DNA of 64,000 bases from Linum tenue (GCA_946122785.1 CAMGYJ010000005.1:77494547-77558546), one strand, 5' to 3'; shown: positions 11,941 through 24,487, numbered from the stretch's first letter. A program made the numbers and translations. Notes: generated from the letters alone by a model not told the origin.

Positions 11941-13872
11941 CTGTTTTAAGGCTTCCATAATTATTCTTTTTATTCCTCAAGGAGGGTTGAGGTCAGACTA
12001 TCACAAACTGTGGAGGATAAATGAAAGTGTTTGTGTTGCTAACATAATGTCTTTATATGTTGACAACTCATTTTAACGCATTTATTTCACCTTGGTGTAG
12101 GTTGATGATCCCATTATTTGGTTTTAGACTTTCCTGGCAGTTGGCAATTCCCACCTTGAGATGCTTTTATTATTGTATCATACGCACCCAACGTCAAGTA
12201 CTTAGGTAAAAAAGAATAATATTGATTTTAATTTTGAATTGTATCATTTTTTGCTTATTCTCATTACTATTTCTCCACCCTCAGTGTAGCATCGCGAGTG
12301 TACAAAAAGTTGCATGGTTCGAGTGATGATATTGGGTGGTTGCAAAATACACCTGGAATGCCTCCAGTTAGTGATGGTACTCCTAGGTTCTTAGAACTTC
12401 TGGAGAATATAAGATACGCCTTTAGTTATGTCAACATTTCACTTCTGAAAGTTTCTTGATCTCTATCTCTTGCTGGCTGCGATACTTATCCTTTCTCTCA
12501 ATGATGTCATTGTTTTTTAACCTTTTTCCATTTAACTCTAAGTGTGCCATGTTAGGGGAAAATCATTCTTTTTGTTATGAGTTGTGAATAAATTTGCACT
12601 TTTGCAGCAAGTTTCCATGTTGATCAGTGCATCTTGTTCTTGACAATTCGCTTTGTTGTTTAAGTGTTTGCTTCTACTCGTAGTCACTTCTTGGTTCTCT
12701 ATTTGTGATTTTCTTCATGAATAAAGTTCTCTCACCTGTTTTGTTTCATCCTTCAGGAATGAAGAGCATGTGCTTCATGATTCCTTCGTATATCCATTAA
12801 TACTAGGTATTGATAGATATCTCTTATTCACACGCTTTCACTTCAAGGCAACAAATGAGAGTTTTTTTACCGAGCTCGAACTTTGTTCTTTGTCAGAACT
12901 TTTTAGCAACCATGGTCCCCTGTATTTTGTGTCCACCAAGCGGTTCTTTTCTAAGATGGGTTTTGCTTGTCATGTTGCCAAAATTCATAGCGAGGTATAT
13001 AACTCTCCCCCTTAACATCTAGGAGAGTTTCTAAACCATCCAATCTTAACATCTCCCTCTTTATATTAAGGCGTCAGTGGAGCACAATGCATTGGAACTG
13101 AAGCAGTACATCGATGAGTTGTACTGGGGTTCAGGGAAGCGTGTAATGCTACTGGGCCATAACAAAGGTGGAGTGGATGCTGCTCCTGCATTGTCAATCT
13201 ATTGGTCAGACTTGAAAGACAAAGTTGCTAGACTTGCATTCGTGTAGAGCCCCTATGGTGGGACACCAATTGCCTCGGAAATCCTTCGCGAGGGTCAGGT
13301 TGCTAAACGAGAAACGAGGAGGATCATGAAATTCCTGATATGCAAGTTGATCAAGGGGATTTCTTTTGCTATTGTCAAGGAGGCCACATGAAATGGGTTT
13401 TATTTTGCTTTTTGTGCTATCCAGTCCTAGGGTGGGTTTGTTTTAACTCAGCATCTATAAATAGTTGGGTCCAAAGTTGAAACACACTTGTTCAAATTGA
13501 ACTTTTCAAAATGATTGCTCGCCCTAACTAAAAGGGGTTCCTTTTTCTTTTGTTTAGGGTGACATACGAGCATTGGAAGACCTTACAAAAATGTGAGTGG
13601 TGATGCCGATATCTGGGGAAATGGCATTGTGCGCACTTCATTTGCAGCTCCGGTATAGAGAGAAGAGCGATGGATTGGTAACTTGCCGTGATGCTGAAGT
13701 TCCGGGTTCTGTTGTGGTTAGACCGGACAGGAAGCTTGACCATGGCTGGATGGTTTACTCTTCGAAGAAGAAGGATCCTAACAACCCTGATTCCTTCCAA
13801 ATGTGCGAGGCTCTATTGACCATGCTTGTGGAGCTTGGCAAGAGCAAACAGCAGGGGAAGGCAGTAACCTGA

Positions 13873-15071
13873 GAAAAATTGCAAAAAGGGATGAACCTAT
13901 TTGTATTCCTGCATAAAGTGTTTTTGGTTTCTGCAATGAATCATATGATCTCTGTATTTGAAAGTGAAGAACTTCACAATCTATTTAGACTTCAAAACGT
14001 GAGATTGAATTTCCTCATGAGATTCCATCTTGACTACAATGATTGACTGTACATTCTATGAAGCAAACAAAATTAGCTTGACTACGAGTTTCATATGTTT
14101 GCACATTGCAAGTCTTATTTGCAATTCTAGAGATCCTCTTGATGCTACCTGGGTGATGGAGCATATACGTAGTTAAGCGAAAACTGACAAGCAACACCCC
14201 GTATGATCTCCATTCAACACCTAGATTTAGATGATCATTAATCAGTGGTTACAAATGGGAGGTCATTTTGCATTTGGCATCATCAGCCCCAGTTAGGTTA
14301 AGACTCACAGAAAAGGAAGAACATACTGAAAGAGGATACTCTTATAACATAGACTAATACAAACAAGTACTCCCTTCACGAAAAGAAACATTGGCTCTAT
14401 TCACCCCTGTGATGTCTTTAGAGTTCAAACTTTGGAAGGTTATTGTCATTCCATGTATGGGTGGAAACATATGAAAATAACCCTCTATGACATTCTTGGG
14501 AAACAAGAGGGTTACATTACTTCCTTCAGACATTATTACAGAACAGTGAGGTATATAGCTGATATTTTGGGTCCCTTCCAGAGGGAGCAAGATCTTGTGG
14601 AGAGGTACAAACCTGGCTCTCACATGCATTGTCTTTCTACGAAAAAAGCGAAAATGAATTCATTGGCCCATTTAGATGGGGAGATGACTAGTGTTTACAG
14701 CCAGCCCAATGGGTACCAGTCTTAAAATGTGCAAGTGATAAAAACTAAAAAGGGGAGAAAATAGAAAATTTTGGAGGGTAGGTCTAGTCCATTAAGAAAC
14801 AACCAACTACTCAGATGTTCATCAATTATAATAAAGGTACTCTTGGAGATGGGAGTACACCTTCCATATTTTCAAGTGATGGCAGTTGGATATATTTTTA
14901 CGGTATTTCAATAAATTATGACTGTCAATTATTATTTATTAAATTGATTTTCATGTTTAAATATAGGAAATCGATACATGGGATTTACGCGCCAAACGCA
15001 TTTTAATTTATGGTGCCGATAGAAATATTCACTCCAGGAATACACTAGTCCAATGCTTCATTATAAGAAAT
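13873..15071. other. Intergenic, nothing recognised
   Basis: About 1.2 kb between the hydrolase pseudogene and the first long LTR-like unit. Overlapping ORFs of about 90 codons on both strands at 14354-14725 show no family match and no codon structure I trust. No terminal repeats or RNA genes were seen. Confidence 0.5.
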
Positions 15072-15473
15072 TGTCGCAACCGCACCTTCGTATCGGGGTC
15101 CGCTCGCGATTTGCTCGGAGTCGCCATCGATCGTAAATGTGGTGGATCAAACACTTTTTTTTCGGTTCAAACCTTAAGGTTAGAACCGGGATTTGGTCTG
15201 CGAAATTTTTAGAAATTTGGGTTCGGGAGTACGATTACTTGTGTGGAAGTGTATTCACACCCCACAACGCCCCAAATGGGTACTACTTAAACCGATAAGT
15301 TTTAAAAGGTTGGGTGTTTTATTATTTGCGCTTTGATTGTGTATTTAATCATAAAATTGAATTATTTTTAATTATTCTGGGTGTATTTTTTAGAGTCCAG
15401 TTGGACGTAAATTTTAAATTGTTGTAGTTACTTGATAATTTTCACGTCTATTGACGTAAAAATATTTTGTAGA

Positions 15474-15672
15474 TTGGTTGGACTCGAACCTATTGGTTGC
15501 CTACATACCCGACTTAGTCGGGATCAAAGTCCACGTAGTTCATTTTAATCGAAATATTTTAAATGTTGAGTCTCACACATGGAAATGCCGAGAAAATTTG
15601 TTAGTTGGACTTGAAACCTATTGGTTGCCTACGTACCCGAGTAGTCGGGATCAAAGTCCACGTAGTTCGGTT
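15474..15672 (+). repeat. Duplicated 70-bp module inside LTR-like copy 1
   Basis: TTGGACTCGAACC...ATTGGTTGCCTAC...CCACGTAGTTC occurs at about 15474-15542 and again, with small changes, at about 15604-15672. Copy 2 of the unit has a single version near 41848-41912. Short complementary segments (TACCCG and CGGG; GGACT and AGTCC) suggest possible hairpin folding in RNA. Confidence 0.7.
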
Positions 15673-16142
15673 TATGAGATGGTTTTGAAAAGGCGCGACC
15701 TTAACACGTTCTATTGACATGTGATTAAGATTTGATGTTGGATAATTTAAAAGAGTGAAGCAAAGTTTAATGCTTTGGAATTCTAATTTGAAAGTTCGAT
15801 GAATTTCGAATAAACTTAATATGAGAATGCTGTCATGATCTACTAACCGTTGACATTTCGTATTAAGAAAATTTGGGGAACATCACCTATACTGAATATT
15901 ATTTAAACAAATGAGATTAATAATTCTTAGGAGGTAAGATATTAATGATTTTATTGGGGTTACCGTCTTGTGGTTTAGAGTGTCAATCAGAATTTGCTAC
16001 AACAAACGGATCAGTTTTTCGAATCTTCCTGGGACCAAAATTTTGGATCGTTTTGGGACTTGTCGTTTTTAGGCGAGGAAGGTGGCAGTGGTGTAATATA
16101 ACGAAGATGGAGGGCAGTTTAGTCATTTGACAAAGGAGGGTT

Positions 16143-16148
16143 TATAAA
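16143..16148 (+). promoter_or_regulatory. TATA box in LTR-like copy 1
   Basis: TATAAA, followed within 30-40 bp by AAACCCTAAC and a CT-rich leader. The equivalent signal in copy 2 is TATATAAA at 42377-42384, with GTGAACCCTAACC after it. Conservation between the two copies supports a real LTR core promoter. The hAT element at 16223 has since separated this promoter from its leader. Confidence 0.5.
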
Positions 16149-16222
16149 CCCCTCAAAGGCTGGAAAGAAACCCTAACTTAGCCGCCCCCAACCCTCTCTT
16201 CTCTCCTTCTTCTCATTCTCTC

Positions 16223-16921
16223 TAGGGATGGCAATGGGGCGGGTTTGTCTAAACCATCCCCATCCCCATCTTCAAATCTCCAAACCCATACCCGCCCCAT
16301 ACCCATGCGGGGGAATGTTTTACAAACCCATCCCCATACCCGTGGGTTTCGGGTATCCATGGGTAATATCAGTACCCGTACATCTAAGATTATTATACCT
16401 AAAACTTACAAGAAAAGTTTTAATTATAACTTTAAACGAACCTATTATATCATGAAGTCAACAAAACACGGTCATTGTCTTAATACGGTTCAAAATATAT
16501 GATTCTAAAACATCCATTAATACATAGTATAGAGTATAGTATTTTTCAAATTATTATCTTCTAACTCTGATACATCTACTAAGTAATAATTAACTAACAT
16601 AATTTGGTTGACAAGGGGGAAAATGAAAGAGTGAAAGGAGAATTGAGGGAAATGAATTAGATTTTGATTAAAGTGGTCACTCAATTGCATTTCTACTATT
16701 TATTTACTCGAGTTATCCTCATACCATTGATAGATTACAATTTATTCCACATTTTTTTATATGTGAAGAAATTCTCTTGGTGGGGCGGGTATGGGTATGG
16801 GTATGAGGCAGGAAAGGTCAAAACCATACCCGCCCCATACCCGGTCAAAGCGGGGATTCCCCGCGTTGACTGGGTCGGTGGCGGTCGGGTACCTACGGCC
16901 ATGGTTTGATTGCCATCCCTA
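16223..16921. mobile_element. Non-autonomous hAT element, 0.7 kb
   Basis: The inverted ends are TAGGGATGGCAAT and ATTGCCATCCCTA. The 8-bp target duplications are ATTCTCTC (16215-16222) and GTTCTCTC (16922-16929), with one mismatch. Subterminal CCCATACCC/GGGTATGGG phrases are shared with the element at 4160-4711, so they are relatives. There is no transposase ORF. The insertion is in the CT-rich leader of LTR-like copy 1, just downstream of its TATA element. Confidence 0.88.
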
Positions 16922-18944
16922 GTTCTCTCCTCTTCCCTCTGTCTCTGCCACGAAAACGACTCAGAGAAAACAAACCTGATCTGCTCGCTCCTTCAATTCG
17001 ATCCTTTTCCTCTAACTCTCGTCGTCCTTGCATCGCCGTTACCCACCAGTACCACCCGGAAAACGACCTGCATTTCTAAATTTTCTTCTTTCTATGAACG
17101 ACGAGGGAAAGAAAGAGTGGAATGGCGACTACGGCAGCGAAGGGAAGAAATCGATCGACGCGATGATGATACCGGAGGCGAAGAAGGTCAGAGGTAGGTG
17201 TTTTATGGGTTTGCATGTTGATTTTAAGGTTCGATTTTGCTGGGGTTCGAGTTTAATTTGTTTTCTGATTGTATTTTTTGAGAGGAAGGGAGAAGTAGCC
17301 TCACCGACGGCGACAATCCTTCAGGAGGCAGAGGTATCGGCGGCGGCGAGAGGTGATTGAGGAACAAAGGAAGGAAAGAGGACGTTTGATCGTGGAGGGA
17401 GACGAAGGAAGAAAAAGGGGAGGTCGTCAGCCGGTGACGAGGAAGACACAGAAGACGATGACTAGGGGGTTCTTCTAGGTAAGTTTGTTTTTTCTGGGAA
17501 TTTGAGGTTTGCCTTTGATGTTGGTTTAGAGGCTGATTTGGGGTTAAGATTTTTAGTTTTTTTTGCTTTCGATTTGGTTTATTTCTGGATCTCAATCCTT
17601 ATGTGTGTTTTTATGTTGGGTTTCAATTTTATGGCTTCAGAAGCTAGAGGAAACGGCGAGTACTGAGACTGCACCGCCGCTTACGACATCTGCGTCAGCG
17701 GACGCCGTAGCAACACCGGTGACAGAATGAGGTAAGCGCTCATTTGTAGTATGCCTTTGGTTTTGACTCTCAACTTAAAGTGTTCTGATTTCTATCCCAA
17801 ATCGATGCGGGTAGGAGTTTTTAAGGTTGGAAATGAATGTTATTGTGCATTTGAAAATTATGCTTGGTATATTTCTTAGTCATTATTCTGGTACGTTGAG
17901 TTTTATTTTAATGTTTGATTGTTTTAGGTTTATGATTTGAAAACCCAGATTTGTGCTAAAATGATAGTAGTACAGAAACTTGATAGCTACCTAAAGTCAC
18001 TACTATTGCATGAGGTCCTTAGGAACTTTTGTATAGTTTTTATCTGATTAATATACGTAATTGAACTTTGAAATGGGATTCGTCTATGATGGGTAGGAAC
18101 TTGGCTGAGTTGTGAAATTAGTAGTGTTTATGATGGGTTTGAATCAAGGAATTGATGGGGTTTATTGTGGATTTGAATCTAAAAAAATGAAGTTAGTTTT
18201 ATATCATGATAGTTTGGATCATGGCGATTGATGAATATACTAAAAATCAGATTTCGTATTATTTGCTAGATTATTAACTTCTGTATGTACTGAAATCCGC
18301 TTCAAAGAGGAGAAGACAGGATGAATAGAATAACGAAACCCAATCTCAATCACTTTTTTATGTATGGATCTTGAATGATTGCATATAGATCTTCTTAGAA
18401 AAACACCTTTTTAGTTTATGTTATTGCTTTACAAAGGAGGTTATGTGATGAATGAGATGGATATAAATGATTGGGATTTGATACTGCCCACCTTTCGTTG
18501 TGGTTGTTGGAGTGGTTGAAGCTGCTTCCCTCCTTACTCTTGTGAGCTTGCTTCTCTTGATTTGGCTGCTGGAATCGGCTTGGTACTAGGTTGCGTTGGA
18601 TCTTTTATCTCTTATGGATGCTTGGATTTTTTTACAGCGGTGAGGCTCTTTTGTTTTTGTGTCTTTTTCTGGTTGTTCTTATTTGACAGTAGGATATCTC
18701 GGTGTGGGGTTTTGAGAAAATATTTCTGAAAGTGGGTTTTGGCAACTTTTGCACTTCTACGAATAGGTCTCGGTTTTTTTGTCTCCGAAGAAGGAAAGAA
18801 AAGGATGAGATGCTCTGTTTTGTTCTACCTTTTCCTTGTGCTTATGTTGCAGTTGAGTTGGAGTTTTGTTCTTGCTCTTTCTTTTTCTACTACGTATGAT
18901 GTGTATAAGAGAAAGGAATTGTAATGTTTTGGCCAGACCGAGAG
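16922..18944 (+). other. Leader/body of LTR-like copy 1, gene-like but non-coding
   Basis: This 2 kb starts CT-rich (CTCTCCTCTTCCCTCTGTC), then has short GC-rich open stretches (16910-17360) interrupted by T-rich, intron-like sequence with plausible GT and AG sites (for example AGGTAGG near 17192 and GAGGTAAGC near 17739). No known protein is encoded. Similar alternation of GC-rich and intron-like sequence occurs in copy 2 (43860-46940). I read it as LTR sequence rather than a host gene, but a captured gene fragment is possible. Confidence 0.35.
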
Positions 18945-19622
18945 TAGGACTGGGAAACGGTGCGGTCTGGTCCAGACCGAGAGGCTGAAGTATAGACCAC
19001 AGACCAGACCACAAACTATACGGTCTGGTCCAGACCGCGCCTGTGCGGTCTGGTTCGGTATGGTCTGGTCTAGATAGACCACATTCAACGAAAAATGAAT
19101 AATTTGTTTAGCCAACCACACAAAAAATTGAACCCATAACCAAGAAAAATAATTGTTATTTGCCTTAACACATTAATCCTAACATGCATGAATAATTTTG
19201 ATACCCTAAATCTTAGTACATAACAAATATAGAAGTAAAAGCATCCCAACTTGCAACATAATGTCATAAACATTAACATAATGTCATATGGATACACAAT
19301 TATCTCTACTCTCTGGTTAAATGGTGTTGTGAATGAAGGAGGGACGAGATTCACAAAACTAAGGTTGAGACTTGGGTGTCGTTGTGGGAGTTGAGAGAGT
19401 GGTCGAATGGGCTGTTAACACGCATTGGCAAGTCAGTTGGGTTCATGGTTTGGTCTGGTAAACCGCAGACTAGACCCGACCAGACCAAGAAATCAAAACA
19501 TAAAATAATACAGACCATGGACCATACCAGACCATACTTAACAGTCTACAGTCCGAACCAAACTGTGCGGTACGGTTTGGACCACGATTTTTCTAATGGT
19601 ATGGTCTATTTTCCCAGCCCTA
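18945..19622. mobile_element. hAT-like non-autonomous element with GGTCTGGTCC repeats
   Basis: The ends are inverted: TAGGACTGGGAAA on the left and TTTTCCCAGCCCTA on the right, a hAT-MITE style. Subterminal regions carry many copies of GGTCTGGTCCAGACC and variants, which are near-palindromic and repeated at both ends. I find no convincing 8-bp target duplication (ACCGAGAG against GGTTAAAG), so the boundaries are less certain than for the other hAT elements here. The AT-rich centre has no transposase. Confidence 0.6.
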
Positions 19623-20378
19623 GGTTAAAGTGGGTTAAAGAAGAAAAAGGTGGAAGAGGTCCTCTTAGATTCTGTCTTTGTGTGTGTTCGAGAAAATGGG
19701 AAGTGACTTTTTGTTGTATTTCTTGTACCGGCGACCAAGAAGAAAGAGTAGGGGACTGTTGAAGCTTCTTTTTTGCAGAGTTTTTCTTTGGGGAGGAGGA
19801 GGATCTGAAGAAGAAAAAGAAGAATAGAAGTCCCTCCGTGTTTCTCTTTGCTGTCTATTTATCAGGAAAAGAAAGGGAAGAAAGGCAGGAGAAGAGGAAA
19901 AGGAAGAAGAAGATGATGATGAGTGGCTGACTCTTTGTTTTTGTTTGCCTGTCTGTTTATTCAAAGAGGGGAAGGAAGTGCGAAGAAGAGGAGGAAGGTG
20001 CAGCTCAAAGCACGGGAAGAGGAGAAGGAGTCTGCTGTCTTTTTTAAGGTGTAAGTGTTCCTTGTTTTATAGCAGGAGAGTGATTATCTGTGGAGGGTTT
20101 CGATTGGCTAATAGGATGTAGGTTGTGCTGTATTTTTGTGATTGGCTAGTGAGTGGGTTGGGCCTGCTTCAGTTCGAGCAGTCCGGTTCAACCGAAATTG
20201 GGCTTGGTCCAAGTTTAACCGGGCCAGTCTGTTGCAATTGGGTTTGGGCTTGACTTGTTGACTGGGCTAGACCAAGATATGGGCCTGATATTGTTGACTA
20301 GGCTTGATTGGCATCTTTTGATTGTAATTATTAATTGTTTTAATTATGTAGTTACTTTATTGTAATTGTCTTAAATGA
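19623..20378 (+). other. Body of LTR-like copy 1 with purine-rich tract
   Basis: From about 19780 to 20040 the plus strand is strongly GA-rich (GAAGAAGAGGAGGAAGG-type sequence). Then follow GGGCTTGG/GGCCTG phrases resembling those of copy 2 around 53380-53530. Both support common descent of the two long units. No gene is present; the antisense serine-rich ORF is a composition artefact. Confidence 0.45.
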
Positions 20379-20383
20379 AATTG

Positions 20384-20725
20384 TGTTATGAAAATATTAT
20401 TATTATTATGGATGACCAACATTAGATGCTCCATGGTATGTTACAAGTTCTATGTAACTCATCTCCTTATATTTATTCTCCATATGACACATTAGTTGCA
20501 CAATTGGGTGTTACATGTAACCCCCCACCCCATTTCTATTTCACATTCATTCTCACATTCATGTATATTGATTGTAAGAATGTAGAGGTTATGTGATGTG
20601 TGCCTATAAATAGATGGTCTCCTTGTACTAAGGAACACATGAATAAGAAAGCTCTATTCCCCTTCTCTTCTTGTGTCTCTACTCTTACTCTTGTGTATGT
20701 TCCTCTTCCTTGTTATTTCATAACA
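20384..20725 (+). repeat. 5' LTR of Copia element
   Basis: 342 bp, starting TGTTATGAAAATATT and ending TTTCATAACA. It has a TATA box TATAAATA at 20605-20612, about 120 bp before its end. After the LTR comes CGTTATCAGCACC, the likely primer-binding region, whose tRNA I cannot assign confidently. Confidence 0.93.
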
Positions 20726-22104
20726 CGTTATCAGCACCAAGCTCTACCAAAGTCATGGTTGGTGATTGTCTCTCTACATAATCAAATATACTTGAGTAAG
20801 ATCACAACACGATCAAGGTATACAAATTTTCATGTCGTTTCTTGTTAGTATGTTTATCTATCTCAATGTCTTTGAGAGATTATTTGATCTTGTTATTTGT
20901 TCATATAATTTTATGAACTTATTTTATATATGTGGATCTTGTAACAAAAATGTCGAAATATGAGTTACCATTGCAATGAAAAAAATACATGGGAAGTTTG
21001 GATAATGACAATCAGCAAATGTTTCTTTTCACCAGAAGTGAAAAATAAAATAATTATAAATGAAGATGATAATTCATGTAGCAAAAGTCATGATCATATA
21101 CTGTAATCCTCGTATGCCGAAATGTGTTATGAAACACATATATGTTGTTGTTATTATTATTATTATTTTGTATGTTTTTGTATAGAATTGAATATTTGCA
21201 AAAGTCAATACTGGTATCATATCATATCGTATGAAAGTAATCAAAAGCTCCGGAAAAGATTGTGTTTTGTTACTTGAAGTAACTAAACAATATATTGGTG
21301 ATAAATAGTGTGACAATATTCTTATCAATATGGATTTGTGCTCACAATAGTTCACCGAAATCAAAAGGTGCCTAATGACCAAAATGTAGTACAAGAGTAT
21401 ATGAAAGCTCCAGAAGAGCTAATGTTTTGAGACGTGAATGAACTAAACTGTCAGTTGAAGATGCATTACCGAATTATGAAGATATTCGCAGAAAAGAATA
21501 TCATAATTGATATTGCATCAGAAATGTGTTATAAGAGAACATATACTTAACCGGAGAAATTTGTACTACATGTATATTAGTACATATGAAAGTGTAAACC
21601 AGAAGTTTGCAAGATCGGATAACTTTTTATTTTGGCATGTCCGGTCATACCATCCCGGATACAGATGCAAAAATGATTGAGATATCATACGGAAATTAAG
21701 TGAGAGTTCAGAGAATTCATCAATCAAAGGATTGATTATGTGATACATGGTCTTGAGGAGAATATACTCGTGAAAATAATTGAATTTGTTGAGATTTTAT
21801 AAAAGTGTATGCAGAAAAATACACTCACCGTGCAAATCATATATGAATTTTATGATCATATATGAATTTTATGATTTTGGTTGATTCATCAACTATATCA
21901 TCATATATGTCTGTTATCTAAACGCAACCTGATGTTTGCGAGATTAGTTGCCGAATGATGGATATATTTTGATGATTATCCAATCAAACCGAACTCTTAT
22001 CGAGGCATATGATATCATTAATTCGCATGAAGCCAACAAGTTATCATAAGTTGTCCCCTTTCATACAAATGGTTTTGGTCAGGGACCAAACATTTAAAAT
22101 GCTA

Positions 22105-23290
22105 GAAAATTTGGGTGTGCAGAATACATCCCAATTGATCCACCACAACACGTTATGAGTTCCATGAGAACTTATGTTGGACATGGTGTCCATTGCAATG
22201 AGAGATTTGTTCATGACTCTTTTTGCTAATATCATCATTTTGATGAATTACTTTTCGAACGTTAAGGGGGAGAAAAGTAAACACTGGGGCATAGATGTGA
22301 GTTGGAATCATCATTATCTCATTTTGATCCTCAAACGAAGAAACATGAACCCGAAGTTCATATGGTGATTCATGGAGGAAAAAAACGTATTGATTGCCAA
22401 ACGCCTTTTTATTCACTAAAAGGAGTGATTATGTCAAATGCCCAGTTGTGAATGCTCCAATACAAATTGATGTCCATATTGGATAATCTAATGAGTCTAA
22501 ACGAGCGCATGAAGCGTGGTAGACCAATCGGTTCCAAGGATAAAAATCCTCGAGAAAGGAAGGAGCTATAAATTAAGATGGTAAACTCGAGGATAAAATA
22601 GCTCTAGAAGAGTCAAGTCATAAAATTGAGATCATAGTTCCAGAAGAATAGTAGGTACCTGAACGTTTTAAAATGAAGAGATCTCAACTAATTGGCTTGT
22701 ATGAAAAAAAGTTGGAACCGAAGTGTATTTATTGTCGACAAGGGTTTTGATTATGCTGCAGCACTGAACGTGATAGATACAAAGAGGATCAAAAGTAAAA
22801 GTCTATTGATGCATGCAAAGAAATATATATTGGCCAATAAAAAAAAGAAAGCATTAGGCTATTTGGTATAAGTTTTGGACCAGAAGTCCTACACCTGAAG
22901 ATGTAAAACTAACGGGATACAAATAGGTTTTGTGCAAACGCGTATGGAAATTGCGAGAGATATAATACAATTTCTCGTGAGAGGTTTCTGGTAGAAACCT
23001 TACATCAATTATGAAGAGACATACTCTCTTGTGGTGGATGCAACTATGGTGTGCAATTTAAATAGTTTGGCAGTTCAAAAGGCATAAAATTTGCATTTGG
23101 TAGATATTGTGATAGCCTATTTGTATGGATCCCTTGATAATGATATTTATACGAAACTCCTTGAAGGATTAGTTTGCCGGAAGCAAACATGTGAAGTTCT
23201 CGAGAACAATATCGATCGATAAAACAATCCCTTGTATGGATTGAGATAAAATGGATGAATATGGTATATTCATCTAAGTGAATATCTACT
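22105..23290 (+). pseudogene. Decayed Copia integrase-to-RT remnant
   Basis: Fragments in different frames recall Copia pol. FGCAEYIPIDPP (about 22110) comes from the end of the integrase region. NAPVVNAPIQIDV is near 22440, and KRGRPIGSKDKNPRER is near 22510. A TYGSLDNDIY-like stretch near 23110-23150 belongs to the reverse transcriptase thumb side. Stops and frameshifts fall every few dozen codons and the YVDD region is not recognisable. Two local tandem duplications have occurred in the interior: 19 bp at 21838-21875 and about 53 bp at 23598-23703. Confidence 0.7.
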
Positions 23291-24299
23291 AAAGGAAGTG
23301 GTCGAATAAGCCTTGCGTGATTAAATTCGAATAAAGTGCATTAGAGCATTTGCATTTGGCATGTGTGATTGTGTAATGACATATAGGCTTATGTGCGTGA
23401 TATTGTGGTTTTAGTTATGAGTTTGATTTATGAATGTGGTTTGGTTAAGTGATGTTGTGTGTATGACGTGCCTTTTGCTTGTGGCCGTGTGGTATGAAGT
23501 AATTGTTTGCATACAATTGTGTTAGCTAAGTTTCATAGTTATATGGAAGAAAAAAGTCGAGAAATTATTTTATAATGATCTCATATCTTTTAGTTGATAT
23601 GAACTCCAAAAGACCTTCATAAAGCATGTTTTGCTTAATGAAAGAAAATTGAACTCCAGAAGAGTTTCATGAAGCATGGATTGCTTAAAGAAAGAAAATT
23701 GAACATGAAGGATTTAAGATCCTTTTTGAATCAGTACGACAATGTCGGAAAGGTGAAAGGACAATTTTGTATGGAAAAAATTGCATATGTTCAATAGCTT
23801 AATGATCACATGGTCACTAGAAGTGAACAAAGATCAATTTAGGCATTGAGATAAAAGTGAATTATTAGGTCCTGAAGTACCGTATGTTAATGTCGTTAGA
23901 GCGAAAATGTATCTCACTATACTTCGTTACTATAGGTAACGATGAGGATCATAGATGAGTAATTTGTTTACCTATGGTCGTACAAGTATCTCATGGAGAT
24001 TCCAAAGAAATCACAATAGCAACTGATCATGCACAATGGTCAGCAATTCATGAGACTTGTTATGAATTGTTTGGTTAAGATTTGTGATTCAACACGTCTA
24101 AATGACTTGTAGTTGTGGATTTTCTTCATAAAAATGATCTTGAAGATCATGTATGAAGAAAATGGTCCTAATGGATCATGCATAAAGTGACAATCTAGAA
24201 GATTTGTTCACTATGAAGCTTACCATGAGAAGATTTGAAAGATTTGTTCACAACACTATACTTTGATGTTGTCATGAGGGGGAGCATATACGCACTGCA

Positions 24300-24470
24300 C
24301 TCTTTTTTCCTTAACCATGGTTTTTCCCACTGGGTTTTCCTGGTAAGGTTTTTAACGAGGCAGATTCAGATAGCGTATTATGATGATTATGTACTCTTTT
24401 TCCTTCACTAGGATTTTATCCCACAGGGTTTTTCCTAGTAAGGTTTTAACGAGGCATATTCATGTCTAAT
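24300..24470 (+). repeat. Duplicated Copia 3'-UTR motif
   Basis: A block of TTTTTCCTTAACCATGG, CCCACTGGGTTTTCC and TTTTAACGAGGCA occurs at about 24304-24365 and again at about 24400-24460, just before the polypurine tract. This duplicated block is common upstream of the 3' LTR in plant Copia elements of this lineage. It is better preserved than the coding part, which suggests it matters for RNA processing or reverse transcription. Confidence 0.75.
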
Positions 24471-24487
24471 GGTCATCCAAGGGGGAG

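Larger units (their letters stand above)
9087..13872 (+). pseudogene. Alpha/beta-hydrolase (triacylglycerol lipase-like) pseudogene
   Basis: Exons seen by splice signals and family similarity are 9087-9179, 9305-9361, 12285-12413, 12757-12806, 12897-12994, 13071-13355 and 13558-13872. Readable blocks include DDIGWLQNTPGMPPVSDGTP, LFSNHGPLYFVSTKRFFSKM, AKIHSE joined to ASVEHN, RVMLLGHNKGG, SPYGGTPIASEILREGQ, KSDGLVTCRDAEVPGSVVV and LDHGWMVYSS. In active relatives the elbow is GHSKGG; here the nucleophile Ser is Asn, a single-base change. Further lesions are a TAG before SPYGG, donor GT changed to AT at 12414 and to GG at 13356, a TGA after LEDLTKM, and a missing stretch of perhaps 60-70 residues before MPIS. 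The Asp and His regions remain. I could not find the true start exon. A MULE occupies the intron after 9361. Catalytic function is lost; transcription is possible. Confidence 0.85.

Noticed and set aside
14354..14725. Overlapping ORFs of about 90 codons on both strands as a possible gene
   Set aside because: No family similarity, no start context or splice support, and coding on both strands of the same DNA is unlikely.
19665..19964. Serine-rich 99-codon minus-strand ORF
   Set aside because: It is produced by the GA-rich tract and has low complexity.
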